Origin: Endozoicomonas euniceicola
GTDB taxonomy: Bacteria; Pseudomonadota; Gammaproteobacteria; Pseudomonadales; Endozoicomonadaceae
Reading direction: 5' to 3'
Assembly: GCF_025562755.1 (NCBI RefSeq)
Contig: NZ_CP103300.1
Location: 620,001-684,000 of the forward strand
Length of the DNA: 64,000 nt
Part shown: piece by piece, positions 1-8,408 of the stretch
How the letters are laid out: every line of letters begins with the position of its first letter
How positions within the stretch are numbered: the first letter of the stretch is position 1
Made by a program: the position numbers and the translations under genes
The notes under the pieces: model-generated
Databases searched by the model: none
Told to the model about the DNA's origin: nothing
What the model saw: only the letters and a program-made list of their open reading frames with translations

Positions 1-116
1 ACGAAGTGTTTATGCCTCTGGGGAGCTCGCATGAGGCTAAGTCTTAACATAGACAGTTAACGGGACTCCAGCCACTTGAATTTAATCAGACCCGCAAAAA
101 AAGGTGGTTTCAACGG
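1..116. other. Region downstream of ruvB
   Basis: The sequence shows no open frame, strong hairpin or repeat. In related bacteria ybgC and the tol genes follow ruvB, but no start of such a gene is visible before the window edge. Confidence 0.4.
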
Positions 117-1121
117 TTAGCCTTCACCGCTCAGCCCAAAGTGGGTGTAAGCATGTTTGGTGACCATCCTGCCACGGGGGGTGCGCATGATGAAGCCCTG
201 CTGGATCAAATAAGGTTCCAGTACATCTTCAATGGTGTCACGCTCTTCGCTGATGGCGGCGGCCAGACTGTCTACCCCGACAGGGCCGCCGTCGAATTTC
301 TCAATCATAGCCAGCAGCAGGCGTCGGTCCATATGGTCAAAACCACTGGCATCAACATCCAGCATATTCAATGCGGCATCAGCTGAAGACTGGTCAATCA
401 GGCCACTGCCTTTCACCTGTGCAAAGTCACGCACCCGACGCAACAACCGGTTTGCGATACGGGGCGTACCACGGGAACGTCTGGCAATTTCTCTGGCACC
501 TACCTCTTCAATATCTACCCCCAGTATTCCGGCAGAACGCGCCACAATATGGGTCAGGTCATCGATGTTGTAAAACTCAAGTCGCTGGACAATACCAAAC
601 CGATCCCTCAGGGGTGATGTCAGCAAACCGGCCCGGGTGGTCGCTCCCACCAGCGTGAACGGCGGCAAGTCCAGTTTAATCGAACGGGCAGCTGGCCCTT
701 CACCGATCATAATATCCAGCTGGTAATCTTCCATGGCTGGATACAACACTTCTTCAACCACAGGGCTGAGCCGGTGAATTTCGTCAATAAAAAGAATGTC
801 ATTGGGTTCCAGATTGGTCAGAAGCGCTGCCAGATCCCCTGCTTTTTCCAGTACCGGCCCTGACGTGGAACGAATATTACTGCCCATCTCATTCGCGAGA
901 ATATGCGACAACGTGGTTTTACCCAGTCCGGGCGGGCCAAAAATAAGCGTATGATCCAGAGCGTCCTGACGCAGGCGTGCGGCCTGGATAAAAATTTCCA
1001 TCTGTTCACGAACTTTTGGCTGACCTACGTAGTCTGCCAGTTTAACCGGGCGGATCGCCCGATCCTGCGCTTCTTCAACCGGGCGTGGCGCTGCTGATAT
1101 CAATCGATCTGCTTCAATCAT
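117..1121 (-). CDS. ruvB: Holliday junction branch migration ATPase RuvB
   Basis: RuvB is the hexameric AAA+ motor that, with RuvA, drives branch migration of Holliday junctions. The 334-aa product has the family's usual length. Walker A (GPPGLGKT, residues 62-69), Walker B (DILFIDEIH, 108-116) and sensor 1 (GATTRAG, 159-165) are intact, and the C-terminal winged-helix part is present. The ATG at 1121 is preceded by AGG at a proper distance. It normally follows ruvA directly, but here a divergently oriented transporter gene and a heptamer repeat element lie between ruvA and ruvB, so ruvB probably needs its own promoter. No LexA-type box is evident in the 118 bp upstream. Confidence 0.98.
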   Translation of the reverse strand: MIEADRLISAAPRPVEEAQDRAIRPVKLADYVGQPKVREQMEIFIQAARLRQDALDHTLIFGPPGLGKTTLSHILANEMGSNIRSTSGPVLEKAGDLAALLTNLEPNDILFIDEIHRLSPVVEEVLYPAMEDYQLDIMIGEGPAARSIKLDLPPFTLVGATTRAGLLTSPLRDRFGIVQRLEFYNIDDLTHIVARSAGILGVDIEEVGAREIARRSRGTPRIANRLLRRVRDFAQVKGSGLIDQSSADAALNMLDVDASGFDHMDRRLLLAMIEKFDGGPVGVDSLAAAISEERDTIEDVLEPYLIQQGFIMRTPRGRMVTKHAYTHFGLSGEG

Positions 1122-1239
1122 TTCAAAGCCTGCTAAATGAATTCCCTGAGCCTATCATTTCATCACGAGAAAACGAATCAATGCTGAAAATATTCGCTAT
1201 TCTTGGTATCCCATCAATTTCAGGTTTAGCCAGTTAATA

Positions 1240-2154
1240 ATGAACCAGACACCCAGTCCGCCTCAATACCAATACGGCTGTGGACTCACCTGCTCGGTGA
1301 CTGCATCCGTCCTGTTTGGCATTACCCCCTGGCTGGTACAACAGCTTTATATCAATGGTAACGAGTTGTTCTGGGTACGAATGGTGACAGGAAGCCTGTA
1401 CCTGATAATTATTATTACCATGAGCGCCCAATGGCAGGACGTGAAACAAATGATCCGTCATGGTCGCAATCTGCTGTTTCTGATTCCCGGCACCGCTTTG
1501 ATTGGCATACAGTGGTGGCTGTTTGTCTGGGCTCCAGTCAACCAGCAAACAAAAGAGCTGGCCCTGGGCTACTTCCTTCTGCCTCTGACACTGGCCCTGA
1601 CCGGCTGGTTCTTTCATGATGAAAAACTGAACCTTGCCCAGAAGCTGGCTATAACCCTGGCAGCATCAGGCATAGCCATCGAGCTTTGGCAACATGGGCA
1701 ACTGCCCTGGGTAGCCCTGGTTGTTGCCGGGCTTTACCCGGTTTACTTTATGGTGCGGCAAAACGTAAAAGCCAGTGCGGCGAGCATTAAATTTTTTGAA
1801 GTTTCAATATTCCTGCCCTTTGCCCTCTACTTTTTGTCACAAAGCAGCGAGTTCATCCTGTGTATTCAAAGCACACCCTCGCTCTGGCTCCTGCTGCCAC
1901 TGTTTGGCATCATCTGTGCCAGTTCAATGCTGCTGTATGTCAGTGCATCCAAAAAACTACCCTTCAGCCTTTTTGGCTTGCTGTCTTATCTGGAGCCAGC
2001 CCTCATCTTTGTGATCGCAGTCGCCGTATTGCAGGAGCCGTTTGAAGCGACACAGTGTGTCACTTATGGTTTAATCTGGGCTGCCACCCTGATCGTGGTC
2101 ATAGACCTGATCAGACTGTTGCTGCACCAGATTAACCAACAGAAAAAAGGCTAA
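1240..2154 (+). CDS. RarD-like EamA-family transporter
   Basis: This is a 304-aa inner-membrane protein with about ten hydrophobic segments, the length and layout of the DMT/EamA superfamily. The C-terminal stretch around residues 240-275 (FGLLSYLEPALIF...LQEP) matches the conserved end of RarD-type proteins, and WWLFVWAPVNQQTKE near residue 90 resembles the RarD 'NWxxxxWAVN' segment. The substrate is unknown; RarD-family members are small-molecule exporters or importers. It is transcribed against ruvA and ruvB and splits the two. Its stop lies about 50 bp from a heptamer repeat element. Confidence 0.85.
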   Translation: MNQTPSPPQYQYGCGLTCSVTASVLFGITPWLVQQLYINGNELFWVRMVTGSLYLIIIITMSAQWQDVKQMIRHGRNLLFLIPGTALIGIQWWLFVWAPVNQQTKELALGYFLLPLTLALTGWFFHDEKLNLAQKLAITLAASGIAIELWQHGQLPWVALVVAGLYPVYFMVRQNVKASAASIKFFEVSIFLPFALYFLSQSSEFILCIQSTPSLWLLLPLFGIICASSMLLYVSASKKLPFSLFGLLSYLEPALIFVIAVAVLQEPFEATQCVTYGLIWAATLIVVIDLIRLLLHQINQQKKG

Positions 2155-2201
2155 AAACTTCGCACCGGGGAGCGTTGACAAGGACAGGGGGCTGAGGCTT
2201 A

Positions 2202-2325
2202 GAATATGCCGCTGTTGGCTGTTGGCTGTTGGCTGTTGGCTGCTGGCTGCTGGCTGTATGAGCAGCTAATAGCCAACAGCCAATAGCCAGAGGCCAGAGG
2301 CCAGAAGCCAAAAACCCGGTAGTTA
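2202..2325 (-). repeat. Heptanucleotide element, locus 1
   Basis: Read on the minus strand, it starts with TAACTACCGGG at the ruvA stop codon. It then has irregular GGCCTCT/GGCTATT-type heptamers, the core TATTAGCTGCTCATACAGCC, two AGCAGCC and four AACAGCC units, and ends in AGCGGCATATTCTAA. The same parts in the same order occur at four other places in the window. The inverted heptamers on both sides of the core can fold into a long hairpin. Confidence 0.9.
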
Positions 2326-2940
2326 GATCATACTTTTCAGGGACTGGCGGATGATCTCTTCCGCTTCCATGCCTTCCATAAACACTTTACCGACCACTTT
2401 ACTGGCGTCCTGAGGCTTGTAACCCAGGGCCACCAGCGCACTGACCGCCTCCTGCTCGGTATCCCTGGCCGCTTCTGCCATAGCACTGCCAACAATCATT
2501 GGCTTACCATCCAGAAGCGGTGAAGACTGCCAGCGATCCAGCTTATCCTTCATTTCAACAATCAGACGTTCAGCGGTTTTCTTGCCAACACCCGGTAGTT
2601 TCACCAGGGTGGCACTGTCATTTTCATGAACACAGCGCACAAAAGTCTGTGCATCAATCCCCGACAGCAGGGTCAGCCCCAGCTTTGGCCCGACACCATT
2701 TACTTTAATCAGGGTTCGAAACAGTTCCCGTTCTTCGCGACTGCTGAAACCGTAAAGTAGCTGGGCATCTTCACGCACCACAAAATGCGTGAACAGCACC
2801 ACTTCCGCCCCGGCCTCCGGAAGCTGATAAAACACCGACATCGGCGCTTCGACTTCATAGCCTACCCCACCAGCATCCACCAGCAGATGAGGGGGCTGTT
2901 TCTCGACCAGAGTTCCACGGATTCTTCCTATCATTTTCAA
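2323..2940 (-). CDS. ruvA: Holliday junction-binding protein RuvA
   Basis: RuvA binds four-way junctions as a tetramer and loads RuvB. The 205-aa product has the OB-fold N-terminus (MIGRIRG, GVGYEV), the two helix-hairpin-helix motifs ([15 protein letters not shown] near residue 82 and [12 protein letters not shown] near residue 117) and the C-terminal RuvB-binding domain ending in RQSLKSMI. Translation may start at the first Met or at Met3 (the family usually begins MIGRIRG). The TAA stop coincides with the end of a heptamer element. The gene lies about 10 kb from ruvC, with the P1-P4 array and a truncated gene in between. Confidence 0.97.
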   Translation of the reverse strand: MKMIGRIRGTLVEKQPPHLLVDAGGVGYEVEAPMSVFYQLPEAGAEVVLFTHFVVREDAQLLYGFSSREERELFRTLIKVNGVGPKLGLTLLSGIDAQTFVRCVHENDSATLVKLPGVGKKTAERLIVEMKDKLDRWQSSPLLDGKPMIVGSAMAEAARDTEQEAVSALVALGYKPQDASKVVGKVFMEGMEAEEIIRQSLKSMI

Positions 2941-3070
2941 CCTCTTGGCATTGAGCAGGCTGACCAGAGCGTAAGAATGTCTAACAATGACCGGCCTGCT
3001 ACGAACTTTGTATTTTCCGCCCGCTCTAAAACAACTAGCGCATCAACATCACACACCCCGGAATACGTTT

Positions 3071-3613
3071 ATGGAAAGACTCAAGACCTTCTTCAGCACC
3101 CTGTGGCAATTACTTCCCAGCGCTGGTTTAGCCAGCGAATATCACCCGTCTATCGACGGTGGCGCCGTACCGATTCCCTTTATCGTGTCTCAACGTATCC
3201 TGCTGAACGATATAATCCATAAACAGGAAGGTACTCCCAGTCTGCAACCACCCTCCCTCAGTTTCACCGGCTATATGCAGGGTTATACCAGCCTGCCGGT
3301 AAGAGAACGGTCTTTAATCGCCCTGCGCAGCGCGCACCTTGCTGGCGCTCGTCATCTGATACCGGATATTGCCCGTTGCGCCCTGGATGCCGGATTGCAG
3401 GCCAGCGATCTGGAACGGGTGGCGGAAGGCCATCTATCCAGTGGCTGGGCAAAACAAGAAGCGCTGGTTTTGCGTGTTGCAGAAGCACTTTACAGTGGGC
3501 AGACCATTAGCGAACAGCAGTGGAAACAGTTGAAACAGACCTATAAACCCCAGCAGATTCTTGATCTGTTGTTCTGTTGTGCCGCCTTCCATTTATGTGT
3601 TCACCCGAATTAG
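3071..3613 (+). pseudogene. CMD/AhpD-like protein, probably 3'-truncated
   Basis: The frame encodes 180 aa resembling carboxymuconolactone decarboxylase/alkylhydroperoxidase-like proteins. The central part (RSLIALRSAHLAGARHLIPD) and the C-terminal half (QEALVLRVAEALYSG...QQILDLLFCCAAFHL) fit uncharacterised CMD relatives. The usual Cys-x-x-Cys pair is not seen, so peroxidase activity is doubtful. I chose the ATG at 3071; a longer upstream frame exists. It ends in HLCVHPN, about where family members have roughly another 20 residues, and only 11 bp before the duplicated ruvC tail at 3624. I infer that the junction of the array removed the natural end. Confidence 0.6.
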
Positions 3614-3623
3614 GCTGGGCTAT

Positions 3624-3692
3624 CTTCCAGTCAGGCGGCGATTTCTTGTCCCACTCACTCCCGCCATTCGCACCAGGCTGGCACGGGTATGG
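3624..3692 (-). pseudogene. Duplicated 3' end of ruvC (R1, outer copy)
   Basis: These 69 bases match the last 23 codons of ruvC (12968-13036) with a single visible difference. On the minus strand the copy even keeps the LTGR ending followed by a stop. It marks the outer end of the P1-P4 array. It is much closer to the real ruvC end than the internal copies are. Confidence 0.9.
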
Positions 3693-3770
3693 TACCATAA
3701 TCTGGTAAGGTCACTCGGTGTCCATTTCAAAGTCATTACCAGGGCCATCATCAGGGTCATATGGGATAAC

Positions 3771-3908
3771 CTTAGGGGCGCAGCATTCAATAACTTACCG
3801 GGCTGTTGGCTTTTGGCTATTAGCTGCTCATACAGCCAACAGCCAACAGCCAACAGCCAACAGCCAACAGCCAACAGCCAACAGCCAACAGCCAACAGCG
3901 GTATATTA
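3771..3908 (+). repeat. Heptanucleotide element, locus 2, inside the P1 3' end
   Basis: It begins with ggggcgcagcattcaa and TAACTTACCGGG, carries the core TATTAGCTGCTCATACAGCC, then nine AGCCAAC units (3834-3896), and ends in AGCGGTATATTA. It lies within what is coding sequence in P2-P4. The flanking P1 sequence matches P2 on both sides (up to about 3763 and from about 3932), so the element has replaced the last codons of P1. ORFs read through it (WLLAVGC repeats) are spurious. Confidence 0.9.
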
Positions 3909-3924
3909 TGTTCTGCTGCTTCCC

Positions 3925-5823
3925 TTAGTCACAAAAGTCAGTATTCAATGGCTCGGCAGCTATAAAGGAATCGTAATTGGAGTCACCTATCAAAGTTATG
4001 CTTTTGTCTAAAGCGCACACGAGTAATTTCCTGGCAGCTTCTTTATCTTTCTTGTATAGAAGGCTAAGGTATTCCTTTTTTTTACTATTAGCCTTAAGCT
4101 CGGCTATAAAACTTTTTATTTGCTCATCGGTCAGATTGTTAATGAGTGACTCCCAATCCGGAGCCAGCAACAGGCTGCCTGTCGTCGTACGGTCATATCT
4201 ATGACCGTCAATAGGCTCATGTCGCATTTGCATGAACCCCACGGCCGCAACATGATCGTATTCTGAGCTGATGTTGCTTTTTGCGAGAATAAACAGAGCA
4301 ATGTGCGAAGGATATACAACGTGCCGTTCCATGGATACAACACGGTAAGCCTCTTCTTCATGGGGTGGCTGAAACTGGAATTGTTCCGAATTATCTATAG
4401 GCACGCCTCGAATATCTATTTGAGACCTATCCGTACTCCAAAGAAATTCTTTAATCCTTGAGTAATAGCCTTCTCTCGAATACATAAGGTTCAGATTTTC
4501 CCTGTAGTCGCTGGGAGTTGGCTCTCTTCTCAAACCATCTGTGATTCTATTTAAGCTATTAATTAATATTTTTAAACCATTTTCTTTATCTTCACGAAAA
4601 TATTTTTGTAAATTCTTTAACAGCTCCTTGTTGCTAGCATTTAAATGCTTACAGAGTGTTATTATTATTTGTCTGAAGTTCGCCAGCACCCCTATTAACA
4701 TTTCCCAGTTACTGGCAAGAAATAAATAACCTTCTTTGCGAGTGGGATCATATGGGTAACCATACCCCGAGTGATCTTGTGAAGGATATAGATACCCTAC
4801 AGCCTTGACTGCGTCGGCTCCCCCTGACTCAGCTTCAAGCTCGCTTTCGCTTTGATTGTTTTTGGTGATAATAATAAAAATGTGATAACCTTCATAATTG
4901 GTCCATACCTCAGTTCCACCGTCAGAGTATCCGACCCTCTTTCCTTCGAAGATGGATACAATATGGTAGGTTTGCTGGTTGTTAAGGGGGCATTTAAATT
5001 CTTTAGGTAGGCCATAACTGATTATTTGATCCGGATCATAATACAAAAGATCAATACCTGTATGCCCTTTAAGCTTTGATAGGTCGTAAGCTTCTACAGG
5101 AAGCACTTGTTTCTCCAGGCATCTGAAAAATTCGGGTAAATAACTATCCAGGGAGGGGGGGGCATCAGACTGGCTGGATGTGCCTGCTCCCTGATTTCCT
5201 TGCAATGAGGCAAGACTACCAAATTCTCCAGATGTGCTGGCTTCTTCAGGTGTGGTATCGGACATTGTTTCAGGAGGCATCGCTCCTGATTCCTTCTCTT
5301 TGCATGGTCCGTGATTACAAAGCGGGCATGGGTTGCCGCGGGTGTGTATTTTTTGCCGTTTTTCAGGAGGTTTTTCTCCCTCGTCATCCTTCCTGGCTGA
5401 ACGGGTCTCCGCCTGACGAGAGTCTGTTTGTGAAGAGGTTGCGCCGCTCTGTGGACTCTCCTGGAATAGGGAGGAAGACCCTTTGGATTCTTTCTTTGAA
5501 GCTCCGTTCGGTACCTGTCTGATGTCGTATTGACTTGTTTCAAGACTGGTTGTCAGGGAGAGGAGGCGCTCTTTTAAGGCAGTTTCCGAGGCCGGCTGTA
5601 AAGGAAAGATAAGCCCCGGTTCATGGATTCTGGTAAGGCCGGTTTGTAACGCTTTGGAAAATAGTAACGGAATTTGTGACAATAAAGAATTAGCTTCTGT
5701 TCTGGTTTTAGATTTTAAAAGGGCTTCAATGCTAGCCTCGGAGACTTGAGGGAAGATAAAAAAAAGGAGACCAAAAAAACTCATAAATACGACAATGTTC
5801 AGAAACATCTTATGTATTCGCAT
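3925..5823 (-). CDS. P1: array paralog of unknown function, C-terminus altered
   Basis: This 632-aa protein has no family I recognise. Residues 1-30 form a signal peptide or membrane anchor (hydrophobic 8-25, then PQVSEA). Residues 100-225 are a Ser/Glu/Gln-rich, probably disordered linker holding a basic stretch (KRQK, 155-158) and a C166-x2-C169-x-H171-x2-C174 cluster. Residues ~235-430 and ~455-625 are two diverged copies of one domain; YHIVSI...AVGYLYP...LASNWEMLI pairs with YRVVSM...AVGFMQM...LAPDWESLI. The start is fixed by AGAGG before ATGCGAATAC. P2-P4 end in a Tyr/Asp/Gly-rich tail; P1 instead stops after TDFCD because a heptamer element replaced its end. Confidence 0.85.
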   Translation of the reverse strand: MRIHKMFLNIVVFMSFFGLLFFIFPQVSEASIEALLKSKTRTEANSLLSQIPLLFSKALQTGLTRIHEPGLIFPLQPASETALKERLLSLTTSLETSQYDIRQVPNGASKKESKGSSSLFQESPQSGATSSQTDSRQAETRSARKDDEGEKPPEKRQKIHTRGNPCPLCNHGPCKEKESGAMPPETMSDTTPEEASTSGEFGSLASLQGNQGAGTSSQSDAPPSLDSYLPEFFRCLEKQVLPVEAYDLSKLKGHTGIDLLYYDPDQIISYGLPKEFKCPLNNQQTYHIVSIFEGKRVGYSDGGTEVWTNYEGYHIFIIITKNNQSESELEAESGGADAVKAVGYLYPSQDHSGYGYPYDPTRKEGYLFLASNWEMLIGVLANFRQIIITLCKHLNASNKELLKNLQKYFREDKENGLKILINSLNRITDGLRREPTPSDYRENLNLMYSREGYYSRIKEFLWSTDRSQIDIRGVPIDNSEQFQFQPPHEEEAYRVVSMERHVVYPSHIALFILAKSNISSEYDHVAAVGFMQMRHEPIDGHRYDRTTTGSLLLAPDWESLINNLTDEQIKSFIAELKANSKKKEYLSLLYKKDKEAARKLLVCALDKSITLIGDSNYDSFIAAEPLNTDFCD

Positions 5824-6138
5824 ATTCTTGCCTCTATGGGTTACAATCGGTTCACCAAGCTCTCAGGTTAGGTATTAAGCTCAAAGAATGGTATGACGAA
5901 GCAGCAAAAACCAGCCTGAGCAATCAAAATATACCTGTAGAACAAAATGGCTATCGCAAATAGTAGATCAGTTGGAAAAAGCCGCTGATTTTTTTCACAG
6001 AACCCAAATTAAAAAGATTTTTTTACTCTTCCGGTCAGGCGACGATTTCTTGCCCCACTCACTCCCGCCATTCACGCAGGCTGCCACGGGTATGGCGGTA
6101 CCACAATCAAGTAAAGTCACTCGGTGTCCATTTCAAAG
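5824..6138 (-). other. P1-P2 spacer with ruvC tail R2
   Basis: This is the intergenic unit shared by the array: the P1 leader, a conserved ~130-bp block (around 5880-6010), then the ruvC tail copy. A short plus-strand frame in the block (MEKAADFFHRTQIKK) recurs in all units, but its reading frame is broken and it is not supported as a gene. Confidence 0.7.
6028..6095 (-). pseudogene. Duplicated 3' end of ruvC (R2, internal)
   Basis: A recognisable copy of the ruvC tail (12968-13036) with several substitutions and a changed ttcacgcaggctgc segment that is shared with R3 and R4 but not with R1 or ruvC. Confidence 0.85.
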
Positions 6139-8094
6139 TCATTTACCAGGGCCATCATCATAGTCGCCATCAGAGCCATATGAATAATGCGGGTAGTCAA
6201 AGTCAGTATTCAATGGCTCGGCAGCTATAAAGGAATCGTAATTGCTGTCATTTATCAAAGTTATGCTTTCGTTTAAAGCGGACACGAGTAATTTCCTGCT
6301 AGCTTCTTTATCTTTCTTGCATAGAAGGCTAAGATATTTCTTTTTTTTACTGTTAGCATTAAGCTCGGTTATAAAATTTTGTATTTGCTCATCGGTCAGA
6401 TTGTTAATGAGTGACTCCCAATCCGGAGCCAGCAACAGGCTGCCTGTCGTTGTATAGTCATAGTTATGAGGGTCAATAGGCTCATGTCGCATTTGCATGA
6501 ACCCCACGGCCGCAACACGATCGTATGCTGAGCTGATGTTGCTTTTTGCGAGAATAAACAGAGCAATGTGCGAAGGATACTTAACGAACCAATCCATGGA
6601 TACAACACGGTAAGCCTCTTCTTCATGGGGTGGCTGAAACTGGAATTGTTCCGAATTACCTATAGGCACGCCTCGAATATCTATTTGAGACCTATCCGTA
6701 CTCCAGAGAAATTCTTTAATCCTTGGGTAATAGCCTTCTCTCGAATACATAAGGTTCAGATTTTCCCTGTAGTCGCTGGGAGTTGGCTCTCTTCTCAAAC
6801 CATCTGCGATTCTGTTTAAGCTATTAATTAATATTTTTAAGCCATTTTCTTTATCTTCGAGAATATAGTTTTGAAAATGCTTTAACAGTGCCTTGTTGCT
6901 AGCATTTAAATGCTTACAGAGTGTTTCTATTTGGCTGAAGGTCTCCAGACTCCTTATTAAGGTTTCCCAGTTACTGGCAAGATATAAACAACCTTCTTTA
7001 AGATCGGGGTTATATGGGTAGTCATAGCCGCCGTGATTTTCTGAAGGATATAGACACCCTACAGCCTTGACTGCGTCGGCTCCCCCTGACTCAGCTTCAA
7101 GCTCGCTTTCGTTTTGATTGTTTTCGGTGATAATAAAAAAAATTGCATAACCTTCATGAAGGGTCCAGGTCTCATGTCCACCATCAAAGTATCCGACCCT
7201 TCTTCCTTTGGAGATGGATACAATATGGTAGGTTTGCTGATTGGTAAGGGGGCAATTAAATTCTTCATTCTCAGCAGACAGGCAATGACTGATTATTTGA
7301 TCCGGATCATAATACAAAAGATCAATACCTGTATGCCCTTTAAGCTTTGATAGGTCGTAAGCTTCTATAGGAAGTACTCGCTTCTCCAGACATCTGTGAA
7401 ATTCGGTTAAATAACTATCCAGGGAAGGGGTGTCATCAGACTGGCTGGATGTGCCTGCTCCCTGATTTCCTTGCAATGAGGCAAGACTACCAAATTCTCC
7501 AGATATGCTGGCTTCTTCAGGTCTGGTATCGGACATTGTTTCAGGAGGCATCGCTCCTGATTCTTTCTCTTTGCATGGTCCGTGATTACAAAGCGGGCAT
7601 GGGTTGCCGCGGGTGTGTATTTTTTGCCGTTTTTCAGGAGGTTTTTCTCCCTCGTCATCCTTCCTGGCTGAACGGGTCTCCGCCTGACGAGAGTCTGTTT
7701 GTGAAGAGGTTGCGCCGCTCTGTGGACTCTCGTGGAATAGGGAGGAAGACCCTTTTGATTCTTTTTGTGAAGCTCCGTTTGGTATCTGCCTGATGTCGTA
7801 TTGACTTGTTTCAAGACTGGTTGTCAGGGAGAGGAGGCGCTCTTTTAAGGCAGTTTCCGGGGCCGACTGTAAAGGAAAGATAAGCCCCGGTTCATGGATT
7901 CTGGTAAGGCTGGTTTGTAACGCTTTGGAAAATAGTAACGGAATCTGTGACAATAAAGAATTAGCTTCTGTTCTGGTTTTAGATTGCAAAAGAGCTTCAA
8001 TGCCAGCCTCGGAGACTTGCGGGAAGATAAAAAAAAGAAGACCAAAAAAACTCATAAATACGACAATGTTCAAAAACATCTTATGTATTCGCAT
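6139..8094 (-). CDS. P2: array paralog of unknown function
   Basis: A 651-aa protein with the same plan as P1: signal anchor, disordered linker with the KRQK and CPLCNHGPC motifs, and a twofold domain repeat. It keeps the full C-terminal tail rich in Tyr, Asp and Gly (ending GDYDDGPGK). I start at the ATG giving MRIHKMF, preceded by AGAGG; a longer in-frame start adds MTHRGKN but has no better ribosome site. The N-terminal ~240 residues are nearly identical to the other copies. Differences cluster in the loops after 'VVSM' (DWFVKYPSH) and before 'TTG' (PHNYDY). Probably exported; role unknown. Confidence 0.85.
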   Translation of the reverse strand: MRIHKMFLNIVVFMSFFGLLFFIFPQVSEAGIEALLQSKTRTEANSLLSQIPLLFSKALQTSLTRIHEPGLIFPLQSAPETALKERLLSLTTSLETSQYDIRQIPNGASQKESKGSSSLFHESPQSGATSSQTDSRQAETRSARKDDEGEKPPEKRQKIHTRGNPCPLCNHGPCKEKESGAMPPETMSDTRPEEASISGEFGSLASLQGNQGAGTSSQSDDTPSLDSYLTEFHRCLEKRVLPIEAYDLSKLKGHTGIDLLYYDPDQIISHCLSAENEEFNCPLTNQQTYHIVSISKGRRVGYFDGGHETWTLHEGYAIFFIITENNQNESELEAESGGADAVKAVGCLYPSENHGGYDYPYNPDLKEGCLYLASNWETLIRSLETFSQIETLCKHLNASNKALLKHFQNYILEDKENGLKILINSLNRIADGLRREPTPSDYRENLNLMYSREGYYPRIKEFLWSTDRSQIDIRGVPIGNSEQFQFQPPHEEEAYRVVSMDWFVKYPSHIALFILAKSNISSAYDRVAAVGFMQMRHEPIDPHNYDYTTTGSLLLAPDWESLINNLTDEQIQNFITELNANSKKKKYLSLLCKKDKEASRKLLVSALNESITLINDSNYDSFIAAEPLNTDFDYPHYSYGSDGDYDDGPGK

Positions 8095-8297
8095 ATTTTT
8101 GCCTCTATGGGTCATACCCGGTTCACCCAGTTCTCAGGGTAGGTATTAAGCCCAGAGAATGGTATGAGGAAGCAGCAAAAACCACCTTGAGCAATCAAAA
8201 TATACCTGTAGAACAAAATGGCTATCGCAAATAGTAGATCAGTTGAAAAAAACCGCTGATTTTTTCACAGAACCCGAGTTAAAAAGATGTTTTTCCT

Positions 8298-8365
8298 CTT
8301 CCGGCCAGGCGACGTTTTCTTGTCCTACTCACTCCCGCCATTCACGCAGGCTGCCACGGGTACGG
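8298..8365 (-). pseudogene. Duplicated 3' end of ruvC (R3, internal)
   Basis: A third copy of the ruvC tail, lying between P3 and P2. It shares R4-specific changes (ccggccagg, acgttttcttgtcctac), so R3 and R4 come from the same recent duplication. Confidence 0.85.
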
Positions 8366-8408
8366 CGGTATCACAATCAGGTAAAGTCACTCGGTGTCTA
8401 TTTCAAAG

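Noticed and set aside
3620..3895. Protein with WLLAVGC repeats ending in the RuvC tail
   Set aside because: It is a read-through of heptamer element 2 into the duplicated ruvC tail; no start site. The RuvC-like ending reflects the DNA duplication.
3834..3896. Heptamer arrays as a CRISPR array
   Set aside because: Units are 7 bp, directly abutting, with no spacers and no cas genes.
5094..5543. 149-aa minus-strand frame with RRRPVQPGRMTREKN recurring in all P copies
   Set aside because: It is an alternative frame of the P linker, conserved only because the DNA is duplicated.
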